From: Macrostomum hystrix
Taxonomy: Eukaryota; Platyhelminthes; Macrostomidae
NCBI GenBank assembly: GCA_950097015.1
Contig: CATNEN010000001.1
Span: 23,329,501 to 23,393,500, forward strand
Reading direction: 5' to 3'
Length of the DNA stretch: 64,000 nucleotides
A program made the position numbers and the translations under genes. This document shows positions 8,296 through 18,100 of this stretch, one piece after another (positions within the stretch are counted from its first letter, which is position 1; every line of letters starts with the position of its first letter). Under the pieces are notes generated by a model that was not told where the DNA came from, searched no databases, and saw only the letters and a program-made list of their open reading frames with translations.

Positions 8296-9752
8296 AAAAA
8301 ATGCACGATCGCTAGCAGCTCGAGACGGGTAGTGCAGTAATTCTGCTCCGCAGACGTGATACTTCGTGACCCGAAAGCGATCACCTTCTCTTTTCCATCA
8401 ACCTGCCGTTGAGACAGCACAGCACCAAGACCTACTCTGGAACTCGTATCCGTGTCCAAAATGAACTCAGCCGCCGTAGGGGCGAAGTCCGGAAATTCCA
8501 TCACGTTGGGCGAGCACAGCGCTGCCTTCAACTTACAGAATGCACTTTCTTCGTCTCCTCCCCATCTAAACTCTGTACCAGCAGCGGTCAAGCGATACAA
8601 CGGAGCTGCAATCACTGAGAAGTTCTGAATGAATGTCTGATAATACGCACAGACGCCGAGGAATGATTGAACCTTTTTTACACTGCATGGCCTCGGCCAG
8701 TTTTGAATTTCTATGCACTTATCCGAGTCTGTACCTATTCCACGGGCCGAGATCCTATGACCTAGAAACTTGATTTCACTGGCCAAGAAAACACACTTGC
8801 TAGGTTTCAACTTAACATTTGCGGCGCGCAGATGCTGAAATACATGCTCAAGACGCTCGAGATGTTGTTCCACACTCTTGGCGAAAACGACAATGTCATC
8901 GAAGTATACCAGACACTCCTTCCAATTTAGGTCTGATAAGGCCATAGACATCAGCCGGGTAAACATCGCTGGTGCATTTCGGAGGCCAAAGCTCATGCAC
9001 TTCCAAGCGAACTGACCTTTATTCGGCACGATAAACGCAGATTTTAGCTGATCTTTCGCAGCTAATGGACACTGATGATATCCGGACGCCAAATCCATCA
9101 TCGAAAAGATGCTGTTGCCTCCTAAAGCATCCATCGTCTCGTCCATTCTAGGTGGCGGGTAGGGGTCCGGAACTGTTACCTCATTTAGCCGCCTGTAATT
9201 CAGACACAGACGCAAGCTGCCATCCGGCTTTTTTACCGGAACAATGGGGCTAGCCCAAGGCGAATAGCATGGATAAATTCGATCGGTATCCAATAACTCA
9301 TCTACCTGCTTATCTACCTCGCCCTTCCAATGAGGCGGAATCCTCCTAGGAGCCAGATGGATCGGCTTGGCATCACCTGTATCGATTTCGTGCGACAAAA
9401 GGTGACTACATCCTAATTCGGAGTTGTCTTTTGCGAAAACATCGCGATTCCGAGAAATCAGCTCAATGAACTGGTTCCTTTCATTCTCAGCAAGCCCACA
9501 TTGGCCCCACTCCTTGACATCGTCCAACGGGCTCCAATTCCCGTCAGCTGCGATCGCACCGTTGACTTGCAATCCAGCGGGTTGTTGGGCGGCGATAGGC
9601 GAGAACCATCCTACTCTCGTTCCCTTTCTCAGGGAAAGAGGACAGTCTGACGTGTTAAGGATTCTCACGGGCATGAGTCCTTCATCTCCAGGCTTCTGGA
9701 TCGATCTAGCAACCATGCGCTCATGACTGAATCGCTGCTCAGACTCTACCAT
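8292..9752 (-). CDS. pol: Gypsy reverse transcriptase and start of RNase H
   Basis: 486 codons, open throughout. Reverse transcriptase blocks run in order: LAPRRIPPHWKGEVDKQV, SPWASPIVPVKKPDGSLRLC, MMDLASGYHQCPLA (first catalytic Asp), FAWKCMSFGLRNAPAMFTRL, and YFDDIVVFAKS (the xxDD motif). KFLGHRISARGI follows, then the RNase H start EFILDTDTSSRVGLGAVLSQ. The ATG at 9752 is probably not the true start: coding similarity extends upstream in this frame (VQRYGVAGVQFLG), consistent with synthesis as part of a polyprotein. Nothing is wrong with the catalytic residues of this segment. Confidence 0.95.
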   Translation of the reverse strand: MVESEQRFSHERMVARSIQKPGDEGLMPVRILNTSDCPLSLRKGTRVGWFSPIAAQQPAGLQVNGAIAADGNWSPLDDVKEWGQCGLAENERNQFIELISRNRDVFAKDNSELGCSHLLSHEIDTGDAKPIHLAPRRIPPHWKGEVDKQVDELLDTDRIYPCYSPWASPIVPVKKPDGSLRLCLNYRRLNEVTVPDPYPPPRMDETMDALGGNSIFSMMDLASGYHQCPLAAKDQLKSAFIVPNKGQFAWKCMSFGLRNAPAMFTRLMSMALSDLNWKECLVYFDDIVVFAKSVEQHLERLEHVFQHLRAANVKLKPSKCVFLASEIKFLGHRISARGIGTDSDKCIEIQNWPRPCSVKKVQSFLGVCAYYQTFIQNFSVIAAPLYRLTAAGTEFRWGGDEESAFCKLKAALCSPNVMEFPDFAPTAAEFILDTDTSSRVGLGAVLSQRQVDGKEKVIAFGSRSITSAEQNYCTTRLELLAIVHFL

Positions 9753-9872
9753 TCCTAGAAACTGGACTCCAGCGACTCCGTACCGCTGAACCCTGACCTG
9801 GACAATCTTTTCTTGCCCTGCACTGCTCGGATCTACTCAGAATCAGACGGCACAGCCGCGGCTTTTTCGCTG

Positions 9873-10295
9873 TCAGACGGAACGGATAAACATACGCGCC
9901 TGCCTGCAAGCAAGTTCGAGCAAAATCGATTGACATGCCGTTCTTGAGAAAAAATCTACACCCAAAATGCACTCAGCAGACAGGTGATCAACAATAGCAA
10001 ACTCTTGCTCAAACTCAGTTTCACCAACCTGGAAAGTTATCTTCGCTGTTCCACACACAGGAATTGCCTCACCATTAGCAGTAAAGATTGACCATTGATT
10101 CAGATTAGGGACGACTTGAATCTTCAACTTGTTTTGATTCACTACTGTACGATTAAGAATTGACACGGTAGCACCACTATTCAACAGACACGCTATCGAG
10201 GGCCCAGAGCCAAACTTGGCATCCAGATAGCCTAACCCAGTTCTGCTCAATACACTCTGGGTCAAGGCTGGAGCCCTCGGAGGACTCGAACTCAA
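9873..10295 (-). pseudogene. Retroviral-type aspartic protease with Asp-to-Asn at the active site
   Basis: Contains the retropepsin pattern CLLNSGATVSILN, followed about 70 residues later by AECILGVDFF, the usual 'ILG.DFL' block. In active relatives the triplet is DSG or DTG; here it is NSG (codon AAT), a G-to-A change that should abolish catalysis. The frame is lost inside GVDFF at a run of six T on the minus strand (9949-9954), after which the family-like continuation is in another frame. The ORF overlaps the end of the zinc-knuckle frame by a few bases, in the -1 direction. Confidence 0.85.
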
Positions 10296-11268
10296 TGGCG
10301 CGGGGGCCCGGGACGCTGACCCACCCGAGCCCCGCTCCCGTTTCCCTGACTACCGCGATTCCAAAGCTGATAGCAGCCGTTCCGCAAGTGGCCCGGCTGA
10401 CCACACTCAAGACAGACGACTGGATTCCTGCACTGAGACGCCCCATGTCCCAACTGCAGGCATCGACTACAAGACCTTGGTTGTTGGGGCGCCGCAGACC
10501 CCCCTGCTGAAGCCCCTTCGCCGGCTGGACTTTTGGATGAACTATCGGCTTTGAGTTCGCCACGGAAGCTGCACTAGCCTTCAGCTGTGCTATTTCGGCT
10601 TTTAAAGCTACAATCTCAGCTACCTCCTCGCTCCGTTGCGCTACGGGCTGGCTCTCTATCATGTGGACTCCTCGACTAGACCCTCCTCTGTATTCCAGCA
10701 ACTTCATGGAAGCCATGGTTTGGCGAACTCTCTGGACAGCCTCCTGCAGAGTCTCTGGGTTGTGCATTAGCACGCCCTCCAGCACTCGAGTCAGTACTTT
10801 AATGCCTTTTAGGAAACGATCCTTAGCCAGTTCATCCCGCTGGGCGGCTGGTAAGTTAGGATAAGCTTTTCTCATGAGCTCCCTAAGCGAGTCAGCGAAG
10901 TCTTCAATCGCCTCTCCCTCTTTCTGGTGTCGGCCTTGGAATTCTAATTTGTAGTCCTGAGCAGTCCTGTTCTGACAGAAACGAGCCTTTAATCGCTCGA
11001 TAAACTCCTCATACGTTAATCCTTCATCTAGTTCCATGTTCGCTACAGCCTTAAACGCAGTCCCAAAGTCAAGAAGGCTTATCAACGTCTGTCGACGCTG
11101 CTCCGGTGCAACCTGCGCTGCATCACAGTATACTGTGAACTGTTGCAACCACAGGGTGAAATCCTGCGATGTTGCGTACTTATTTCGCCGTGGTACGCGT
11201 TGAGCTACATTTAACTGATTTTGCATGCGCACTGTCAGGGCGTCGATTAGATCATCTAAATTAGCCAT
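10177..11268 (-). CDS. gag: Gag (capsid), with zinc knuckles in the -1 frame
   Basis: The frame opens further upstream (11313), but I choose the ATG at 11268 because it has a strong GCCATGG context and begins MANLDDLIDALTVRM. Capsid-like sequence follows: FTLWLQQFTVYCDAAQV, YEEFIERLKARFCQN and EAIEDFADSLRELMRKAY, the 'retrotransposon gag' signature, then a coiled-coil-like stretch (EEVAEIVALKAEIAQLKAS). Two CCHC knuckles (CSRCLQLGHGASQC and CLECGQPGHLRNGC) are encoded at about 10420-10480, but in the -1 frame, entered at a G-GGG-GGT heptamer (10498-10504). In the capsid frame that stretch reads as unrelated sequence, so the last 100 or so residues of the annotated frame are unlikely to be real protein. 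Confidence 0.88.
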   Translation of the reverse strand: MANLDDLIDALTVRMQNQLNVAQRVPRRNKYATSQDFTLWLQQFTVYCDAAQVAPEQRRQTLISLLDFGTAFKAVANMELDEGLTYEEFIERLKARFCQNRTAQDYKLEFQGRHQKEGEAIEDFADSLRELMRKAYPNLPAAQRDELAKDRFLKGIKVLTRVLEGVLMHNPETLQEAVQRVRQTMASMKLLEYRGGSSRGVHMIESQPVAQRSEEVAEIVALKAEIAQLKASAASVANSKPIVHPKVQPAKGLQQGGLRRPNNQGLVVDACSWDMGRLSAGIQSSVLSVVSRATCGTAAISFGIAVVRETGAGLGWVSVPGPRAIEFESSEGSSLDPECIEQNWVRLSGCQVWLWALDSVSVE

Positions 11269-11375
11269 GGCTACAAAAGCAAAAACAATGCTCCAGCACA
11301 GCGACACGGACACACCGAGACAAACACAACAAACAGATCACACACACCTGCGCTAGGACAACGGGGAAGACTGGA

Positions 11376-11393
11376 ATCCTGGTCACGGCACCA
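11376..11393 (-). other. Primer binding site, tRNA-His
   Basis: On the minus strand TGGTGCCGTGACCAGGAT begins 3 nt after the 5' LTR. Its complement ends TCACGGCACCA, matching the acceptor stem plus CCA of eukaryotic tRNA-His (5' GCCGTGA ... TCACGGC-A-CCA). The position and TGG start are standard for LTR elements. Confidence 0.8.
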
Positions 11394-11396
11394 CTT

Positions 11397-12057
11397 TGTT
11401 GTGTCTTGGCCTAATGGCCGACGGAGGGAGATTGGATTGGGTCCACCGCACGAGACACCCAGGTCCCAGCACAACCCTGCCTAGGCCTAACAAGTCTGAT
11501 TGGTTCCGCGAGAGTTCGCAGAACCAACCACCCTGGGACTAGCGAGAGTTCACTCGTCTCAGGTCCCTAACGGAGCGAAAGTTCACTCAGTCTTCCCACC
11601 GGCCCAACGCGGCACTCCCGGAAGAAAGAAGACACGAACTCACCTATGTATTCTAACTCAAGCTGATAGCGGAACAGCGTGTATTGGCGGTGCGTGAATA
11701 ATGAACAAGATCCGTGGCAGATAGAAAACACAAGCGCGCGGCTTTGCAGATAGAAAAACAAGCTTATATATTTACGGTACAGGGGTAGAGAAGGGAGACA
11801 GACAAAGCCTGGGGCCACAGGACTTACCGGCCCCAGCCAATGCGAATGGTCCAGGCGGGGGAGGTGGGGAGGCGGGGCTTGCGCAACGCTTGGGCATGGG
11901 CAGGTGGGCGCAGAGCAGAGAGAGGGGCTAGGCCAGGGTTGAGGCGTAAGCCTCTTACAAACCCTGACCTAGGCAGGCACGGGCGCAGGAAGGGGTGGGG
12001 CAGACATAAACACGGGTCACACAGAGCAGGGCAAAAGTGCATATGCACGGCACAACA
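11397..12057 (-). repeat. 5' LTR of the gypsy element
   Basis: 661 bp, bounded by TGTTGTG/CACAACA and nearly identical to 3566-4235. A TATA-like motif sits at about 11762-11772 on the minus strand and would drive transcription leftwards through gag. The flanking CCAG at 12058-12061 matches that at 3562-3565. Confidence 0.92.
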
Positions 12058-12350
12058 CCAGCGTCGCCTGCTGGGCCACTGCCTCCGCGCCCACCACCGC
12101 AACTGCGGTCCGCCCCTGGCTGAAATCCTTCTGGCTCAGCAAGGGGCACCGCTGCGCTGAGGACAAGCCCGTTACTGAACCTTTCTTAAGACTTTCTATG
12201 ATGACCTGACGTCGATTGGCCTGACGCCTGTGATTGCTTCTCGCCTTGACTCCAAGGCCTTCAAGCTGCGTGTGCTCGCTGCTTATAAAAGCGGTGTCTG
12301 TTATTGCTATATTATTATTATTATTCTATTATTATTATTACTACAACAAA
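12058..12350 (+). mobile_element. Decayed non-LTR retrotransposon, right part and microsatellite tail
   Basis: Contains RRLLGHCLRAHH...LAEILLA, similar to the 'RRL..LGHvlRm' block near the C-terminus of RTE/CR1-like ORF2 proteins. It then runs through degraded sequence into an (ATT)n-type microsatellite at about 12302-12343, a common 3' end for such elements. It continues the relic that begins at 2690 and was split by the gypsy insertion. Confidence 0.5.
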
Positions 12351-13197
12351 GTACATACAGGAAATACTGGCCGCGCTTATTTATATGCAAGGACAACTGA
12401 AGTAGTATATTATAACAACTTCAGTTGTCTTTGATTATACATGTAAATGAAAAATATTTAATTTAATTAAAATTTCTGCAGGCTTGCATCTAAACAGATC
12501 AATGCCATTGTTTGGTGCGTTTCAGCGCTTGTATTGCAACACGTAAGCTGCTAAGTGGTTGCCAGCTTTCTCTAGTGACAATGCTACTTCAAAGACGGCA
12601 CCAATACACCCAAATGAAGGCATTATTCGTTTACAACGACAGTTTTCCGCGATTACCGCTTACCAGGAAAGGGTGTTGAAACTATGTCATCGGGAGAGTT
12701 GAAAATGCAGAAATAATATAAGTCTATGAAAGTCTACAGGATAGTTTTTATCGTCATATTTTATCGTTTCGCTGCACCTTCCGTGGCTAACGAGTATTAG
12801 GTGTTATTTGAAATTACACATTTGAAAAAACTTTTTAGGCCTATCATGCATCATCAGAATCGAATCCCATGACTATGCAAATAATCTGTGATTTCAAAGC
12901 TTCAGTAGTAATCGTATCTAGGCTGTAGCTTCAATTTTTTCAAATCCACTAACTGCATTCCTAATATAGAATATAAGTTTTAGAATAGACTATTCAACAT
13001 CATTTGTAGTCATAGAAGGCAAACTTCTTTAAGAATTACATGAAATTATTGGCTCTTATTTTTTCACTTTGTCTCTGGGTTTAGTTAAGACTTTTTTTAT
13101 CTAGCTCAGGCTTCAATCAAAATGATTAAAAGAATATGAATCTTTGTAAATGATAATTGTTATTTTATAATTTAATGCTTCTATACTTCAAATGGTA
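12351..13197. other. Intergenic AT-rich sequence
   Basis: AT-rich and without convincing ORFs. A CAACTGAAG/CTTCAGTTG inverted pair near 12395-12428 is the only local structure I noticed. Confidence 0.4.
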
Positions 13198-13206
13198 TTT
13201 GATAAA

Positions 13207-13873
13207 GGAAGTGCTTATTCCCACGGTCCTGTGCCATTAATTTCAATTTTATCCACACGGATCCGTGCCGATAATTTTCTGCTTATCCATACGGCAGCTT
13301 GTATGAATAGGTCTACTTTCAAGTCCCTACCTATTCTTCTCTGAGCATAAGGCTTTTAAGTGTACACTATCAATGCATAGTGTAAAATAATAACAATGAT
13401 GTGTGATAATATGTGTGACGAGTTTGGTACTGACTAGAATTCTGCTGGTTGACTCATATGATTTTCTTTGATAGACTTCTTACTTTTTTAGTCAATACAA
13501 TTCGAATGAAAACATGTAACGATGACAAAAGATGTAGTAAGTTGTTATTACAATAATTAAAAAGGATGACATTAATGTCGGTTAATGAATGTGTAGGTCA
13601 AAATGTAGAACACATTCATAACACACTGGCAACTTTGTTGATCTATTGGCTTGAGGGTTCAACAAAACATTCAAACCCGAAAGGGCCTCGTTTTAAAAAA
13701 ACAGAACCATGTGGATAAAATTGAAATTAACGGCACGGCATATTTATATAAAGAGTTTTAGACCTATTCATACAAGTTGCGGTGTGGATAAGCAGAAAAT
13801 TATCGGCATGGATCTATGTGGATAGGCCTAAAATTGAAATTATCGGCACGGGACTGTGGGAATAAGCTCTGCC
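13207..13873. mobile_element. Long-TIR MITE (non-autonomous DNA transposon)
   Basis: Left arm 13207-13314 and right arm 13760-13873 are inverted complements with scattered mismatches. For example, left GCTTATTCCCACGGTCC pairs with right GGGACTGTGGGAATAAGC, and left TATGAATAGGTCT with right AGACCTATTCATA. The element is flanked by the 9-bp direct repeat TTTGATAAA (13198-13206 and 13874-13882). The roughly 445-bp interior codes for nothing visible and contains a partial third copy of the arm sequence at 13709-13742. Arms over 100 bp with 9-bp target duplications fit Mutator-like MITEs, but that superfamily call is an inference. Confidence 0.8.
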
Positions 13874-13882
13874 TTTGATAAA

Positions 13883-15193
13883 ACATAAACTAAAAAAATT
13901 GTGTTCTTTAGGCTTACACCTAATAACAGTGGCTTATCCAAGGGGGGTAAAGGGATAGGCCCTACACCCCATAGGCTGTAGGCATTGTCATTTTTTCTGT
14001 AAATTTCTTAGAGTCAATGAACTGTAGCATCTAAGTCAGGGTATAGGGCCTAAGTAAAATTAAAAATAATTTTTTAAATATTTGTTTAATAACTGTAACC
14101 CTCATGGGTTACAGTTTGAAACAGTTACAAAATCCTGGTTGTGCACCTGTTTGTCAGCTGGATGTGTATGTTTGGCCACAGTTGCATTGTTTTATTCAAA
14201 AGATTCCTAGTCTAGATACATGTGCAACCTCCCAAATCTTAGCTGGCCGTTCGACTTAGTTTTTGGTCTATTCATGACTTAGTTTGCTCTCATTTGCTCT
14301 TTTTCTCTCCCCTTTTTCTCTTCTTCATGCCTTCCTTTTTTGTCCCTTGGTCCCCCCTTTGATTTTTTTGCACTTGGTTGATTGGTTTTTGCGACTTACC
14401 TTGCTTGGCCCTCGTTTCACCTGGCCAGGTCGGTCGGCCAGGTATTGCGCATGTATGTTGTAGTGTATGTCTATATTGTTCCTATACCAGCTTGTTGTGT
14501 TATATAGGTAGGGCTAATAAAAAGTTTCAAAATAATTAGCTAGCTGACAGACAAATTTTAATTATTTTAACCTTATGTCTTACTCAGTTAAATCTAATTT
14601 AAACATACTTTTGTGGGTCAGAAATGCAGGATATTGATAATTATTTTAGTAATGAGATATAAGTCAAGTAAATTTTTTTTCTGTGTTAGTAAGTATATAT
14701 AAGCATAGCTAATTGTAGGGGAACTGCATGGGCACAATGTTTAAATGTGTTGGTCACTTGCTAATTTAACTACGTTATGTTAGTTGGAGTTTGTAGTTAA
14801 AGAGATGTTCAATAACCAAGAATGTTGTTTGTCATATATATTTTAGTAATATAAATAGACTAATATAATATGCAAGTATAATCATTGTGTGTTCCCTGTT
14901 AAGTAGCCTGTGTCCTATTTATAATGGCCTATAAAGTTGTGAGTCAAATATAAAACAAAATATATAAGATAAATTTCTGTTGTAATCTCAACAAAAAAGT
15001 TCCCAAGTAAGAACTCTGAAGTAAGCAAAGAGAAAATCTAAATGTTTTTTATAGGCATCAAATGTTATTTACTAATTTGTTCTTAAAGACTAAGCCTTTA
15101 TTCTGCATAAAACCTTAGTTTTGCTATATCAAGATTATTTAATTTTGCTATTGCAGATATTGTTAGGCAAAAAAGTTACAACAGCAAAGCAAT
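13883..15193. other. Intergenic / 5' flank of the epsin gene
   Basis: AT-rich, with a pyrimidine-rich stretch at 14280-14400 and no supported gene. A 3' splice-site-like TTTTGCTATTGCAG ends at 15156, 38 nt before the epsin ATG. It could be a 5' UTR intron acceptor or a spliced-leader acceptor. Confidence 0.4.
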
Positions 15194-18100
15194 ATGGCTA
15201 CCATTAAACGAAATTTGAAAAACATTGTACACAATTACTCCGATGCTCAAGTGAAAGTTCGCGAAGCCACATCCAATGATCCATGGGGCCCATCTAGTAC
15301 ACTGATGTCTGAGATATCCGATATGACTAACAATGTCATGGCCTACACTGAGATTATGTCCATGATCTGGAAACGGTTGAATGACAAGAACAAAAACTGG
15401 CGCCACGTGTACAAGGCTCTGGTTCTGTTGGAGTACCTCATCAAAACTGGCAGCGAGAAGGTTGCCCAGCAGTGCAAAGAGAATCTATTCGCCATTCAGT
15501 CCTTGAGAGATTTCCAGTACACGGAGGAGGCCAAGGACCACGGCTTGAATGTGCGAGAGAAGGCTAAAAATCTTGTGGCTCTCTTAAAGGACGATGAGAA
15601 GCTGAAGTCAGAGCGACAAAGCGCCATCAAGGCCAAGGAGAGGCTGCGGCACGGAGGTGGCTTCAGCTCTGAGGACCGGCCGCCTGACAGGTGAGACTAA
15701 TTGCTGATTGATGGACAGGTGTAAATACATTCTATTGGTTAATTACCTTGGTAATCCTTGGATTTGATTGACATGTATTGTAACTGTATACTTATTAACA
15801 TTTAGTGAGACAGACTGAAGATAGATTGACAAGTATAGAGACAGGTTACTGTAGACTGATTGACAGGTAATAGTAAAGAGACAGGTTATTGTAGACTGAT
15901 TGACAGGTAATAGTAAAGAGACAGGTTACTATATATTGATTCACAGGTAAGAGTAAAGAGACAGGTTACTATATATTGATTGACAGGTAAGAGTAAAGAG
16001 ACAGGTTACTATATATTGATTGACAGGTAAGAGTAAAGAGACAGGTTACTATAGATTGATTGACAGGTAAGAGTAAAGAGACAGGTTACTATATATTGAT
16101 TGACAGGTAAGAGTAAAGAGACAGGTTACTATAGATTGATTGACAGGTAAGAGTAAAGAGACAGGTTACTATAGATTGATTGACAGGTAAGAGTAAAGAG
16201 ACAGGTTACTAAAGATTGATTGACAGGTAAGAGTAAAGAGACAGGTTACTGTAGATTGATTGACAGGTAAGAGTAAAGAGACAGGTTGTTGTAGATTGAT
16301 TGACAGGTAAGAGTAAAGAGGCTGGTTACTGTAGATTGATTGACGGGTAAGAGTAAAGAGACAGGTTGTTGTAGATTGATTGACAGGTAAGAGTAAAGAG
16401 ACAGGTTATTGTTGACTTATAGACAAGAGATTCTAAGAATTGATGGACAGGTACAGACAGTCTGTAGATTGATAGGTGGGTTAGGCCAGGTAGAGTCAGA
16501 TTGTGATGGCTATCAGAGGCATGTACTTTTACAGTTTGAGCTGACTGGCCCCCATTCACCTGCAGGTCCCGCTTGGAAGCTCAGCGCCGGTCAGAGTCGG
16601 GCGCAGGCGCAGCCCCGGGTGCCGCTGCCTCGGCGCAGGAGGCGGAGGATCTGCAGCTGCAGCTGGCGCTGGCCATCTCTCGCGAGGAGCATCAGCAGGA
16701 GCTGAAGAGACGCGAAGCCGAGGGACAGAAGGAGGAGCTGAAACTGAAGATGGCTTTGGAGGCCAGCAAGAAGGAGGAGGAGGTGAGAATGGCATGAAAC
16801 TGGAGTTTATTAATCAGTAGAGCTACAAAGGGGTACACCCCTGACACTTTTTGTGCTACACCATAACGGAACAACGCATGCAGACGAAACTCAAGAATAC
16901 GAAATTTATCAGCATGTCACCCGACTGTGCCTACATCATCTCCGTCTTCGGCGGTCACCTACTTTTATCTAGACGGATTTGCTGGACCTTCAAGGGCTAT
17001 AACAGGTGGAACTAGACCACTATGGACACCCTGACGCTATTAAATATTAGGCGCAGCTCAACCACAGGACACCCTCGCCTAGTCTGTCAACCAATCGGGC
17101 ACCACCCAACTTGGGGAGGTAGATTTCCCCAATCCCTGGCTTGGTAGTCCTACTGTTAACTAATGCAGTGATTTCACGAAATTCTTATCAGTGGTCGTGA
17201 GTTCGAAAATCTGAGGCTCGAACCACATTCCTTTGGGGGTCCAACTTTTAAGGCACAGTGAGAGTGTACACTGCCTGATCATGAGAAAGTCAGGGCAGAT
17301 GTACACACCTGCGTGCGCGTGCGCGTGTGCTCAGGAGTCAGCGGAATGGGCAGAATTGCCTCCTCGCTGGCTGCGGGTCTAGTGTCACCAAATGATGTAC
17401 CATGACCTTGTTATTCCCTTGTTATTTTCGTTAGAAGAGAGACATGAAAATAGTACAGACCCCAGAGTTGTGTGCCGTAAATCCCCGTCCATTGTTTGCC
17501 AATCCCAAAGGTGCTGTCCCCGCTGAGAATGCCGCCAAAGCAACAGCAAAATGCTGTTCAACCAGTTTCCAACGCTGATTCAGATTTTGTGAGTATCTGC
17601 AGCATGGCTTAGCAAAATTGTACTCAAGTATTTTAGAAGTTTTTATTAAAAAAATGGCTATTACTGGTTGTTGAAATTGTTGCCAACACAATCTTGGATG
17701 GTTCGGTAATTTTATTAGCAATGTCTACATGGATTATACATTTGTTACATTGTGGTTGCGAAATAGATATTGCATTTAATAGAACTAGCTTGTAATAAAC
17801 CAGATTTTGTTTATTTGTAGATTTCAAATAATTCAGCGAAATTCATTAGCTTAAATGCGTGATTCATTTAGGTTACAAATTCACTTTCCGACGAGTTTAA
17901 ATTGTGTCAAGTTAAAGAAATTCCGTTGCACTAGTTTTTAACAAGTTTTTTTTCGAGTCCTGATAAATTAGTGTGCTTTCTTTCTAGTGAACAGCTCTTT
18001 TTAGAAAAAGATTCATAGATAAAACAGATTGAAAAGAGACGGAATGTAAAGGAAGAAATTCTGTTAGTCCGGCAATCTTTTTTGGATTTTACGGTTTACG

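Larger units (their letters stand above)
3566..12057 (-). mobile_element. Full-length Ty3/gypsy-type LTR retrotransposon (8.5 kb), minus strand
   Basis: Two direct LTRs (3566-4235 and 11397-12057) bound the element. Each LTR ends in TGTTGTG/CACAACA, and the element is flanked by a 4-bp target duplication, CCAG. Read on the minus strand the order is LTR, tRNA-His primer site, gag, protease, reverse transcriptase, RNase H, integrase, an extra 3' ORF region, polypurine tract, LTR. The integrase-after-RNase H order and the YFDD reverse transcriptase place it in Ty3/gypsy (Metaviridae-type). By eye the LTRs differ by about five substitutions and two small indels, implying a fairly recent insertion. 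The coding region nevertheless has several frame breaks, mostly in homopolymers, so this copy is probably non-autonomous unless some are sequencing errors. Confidence 0.93.
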
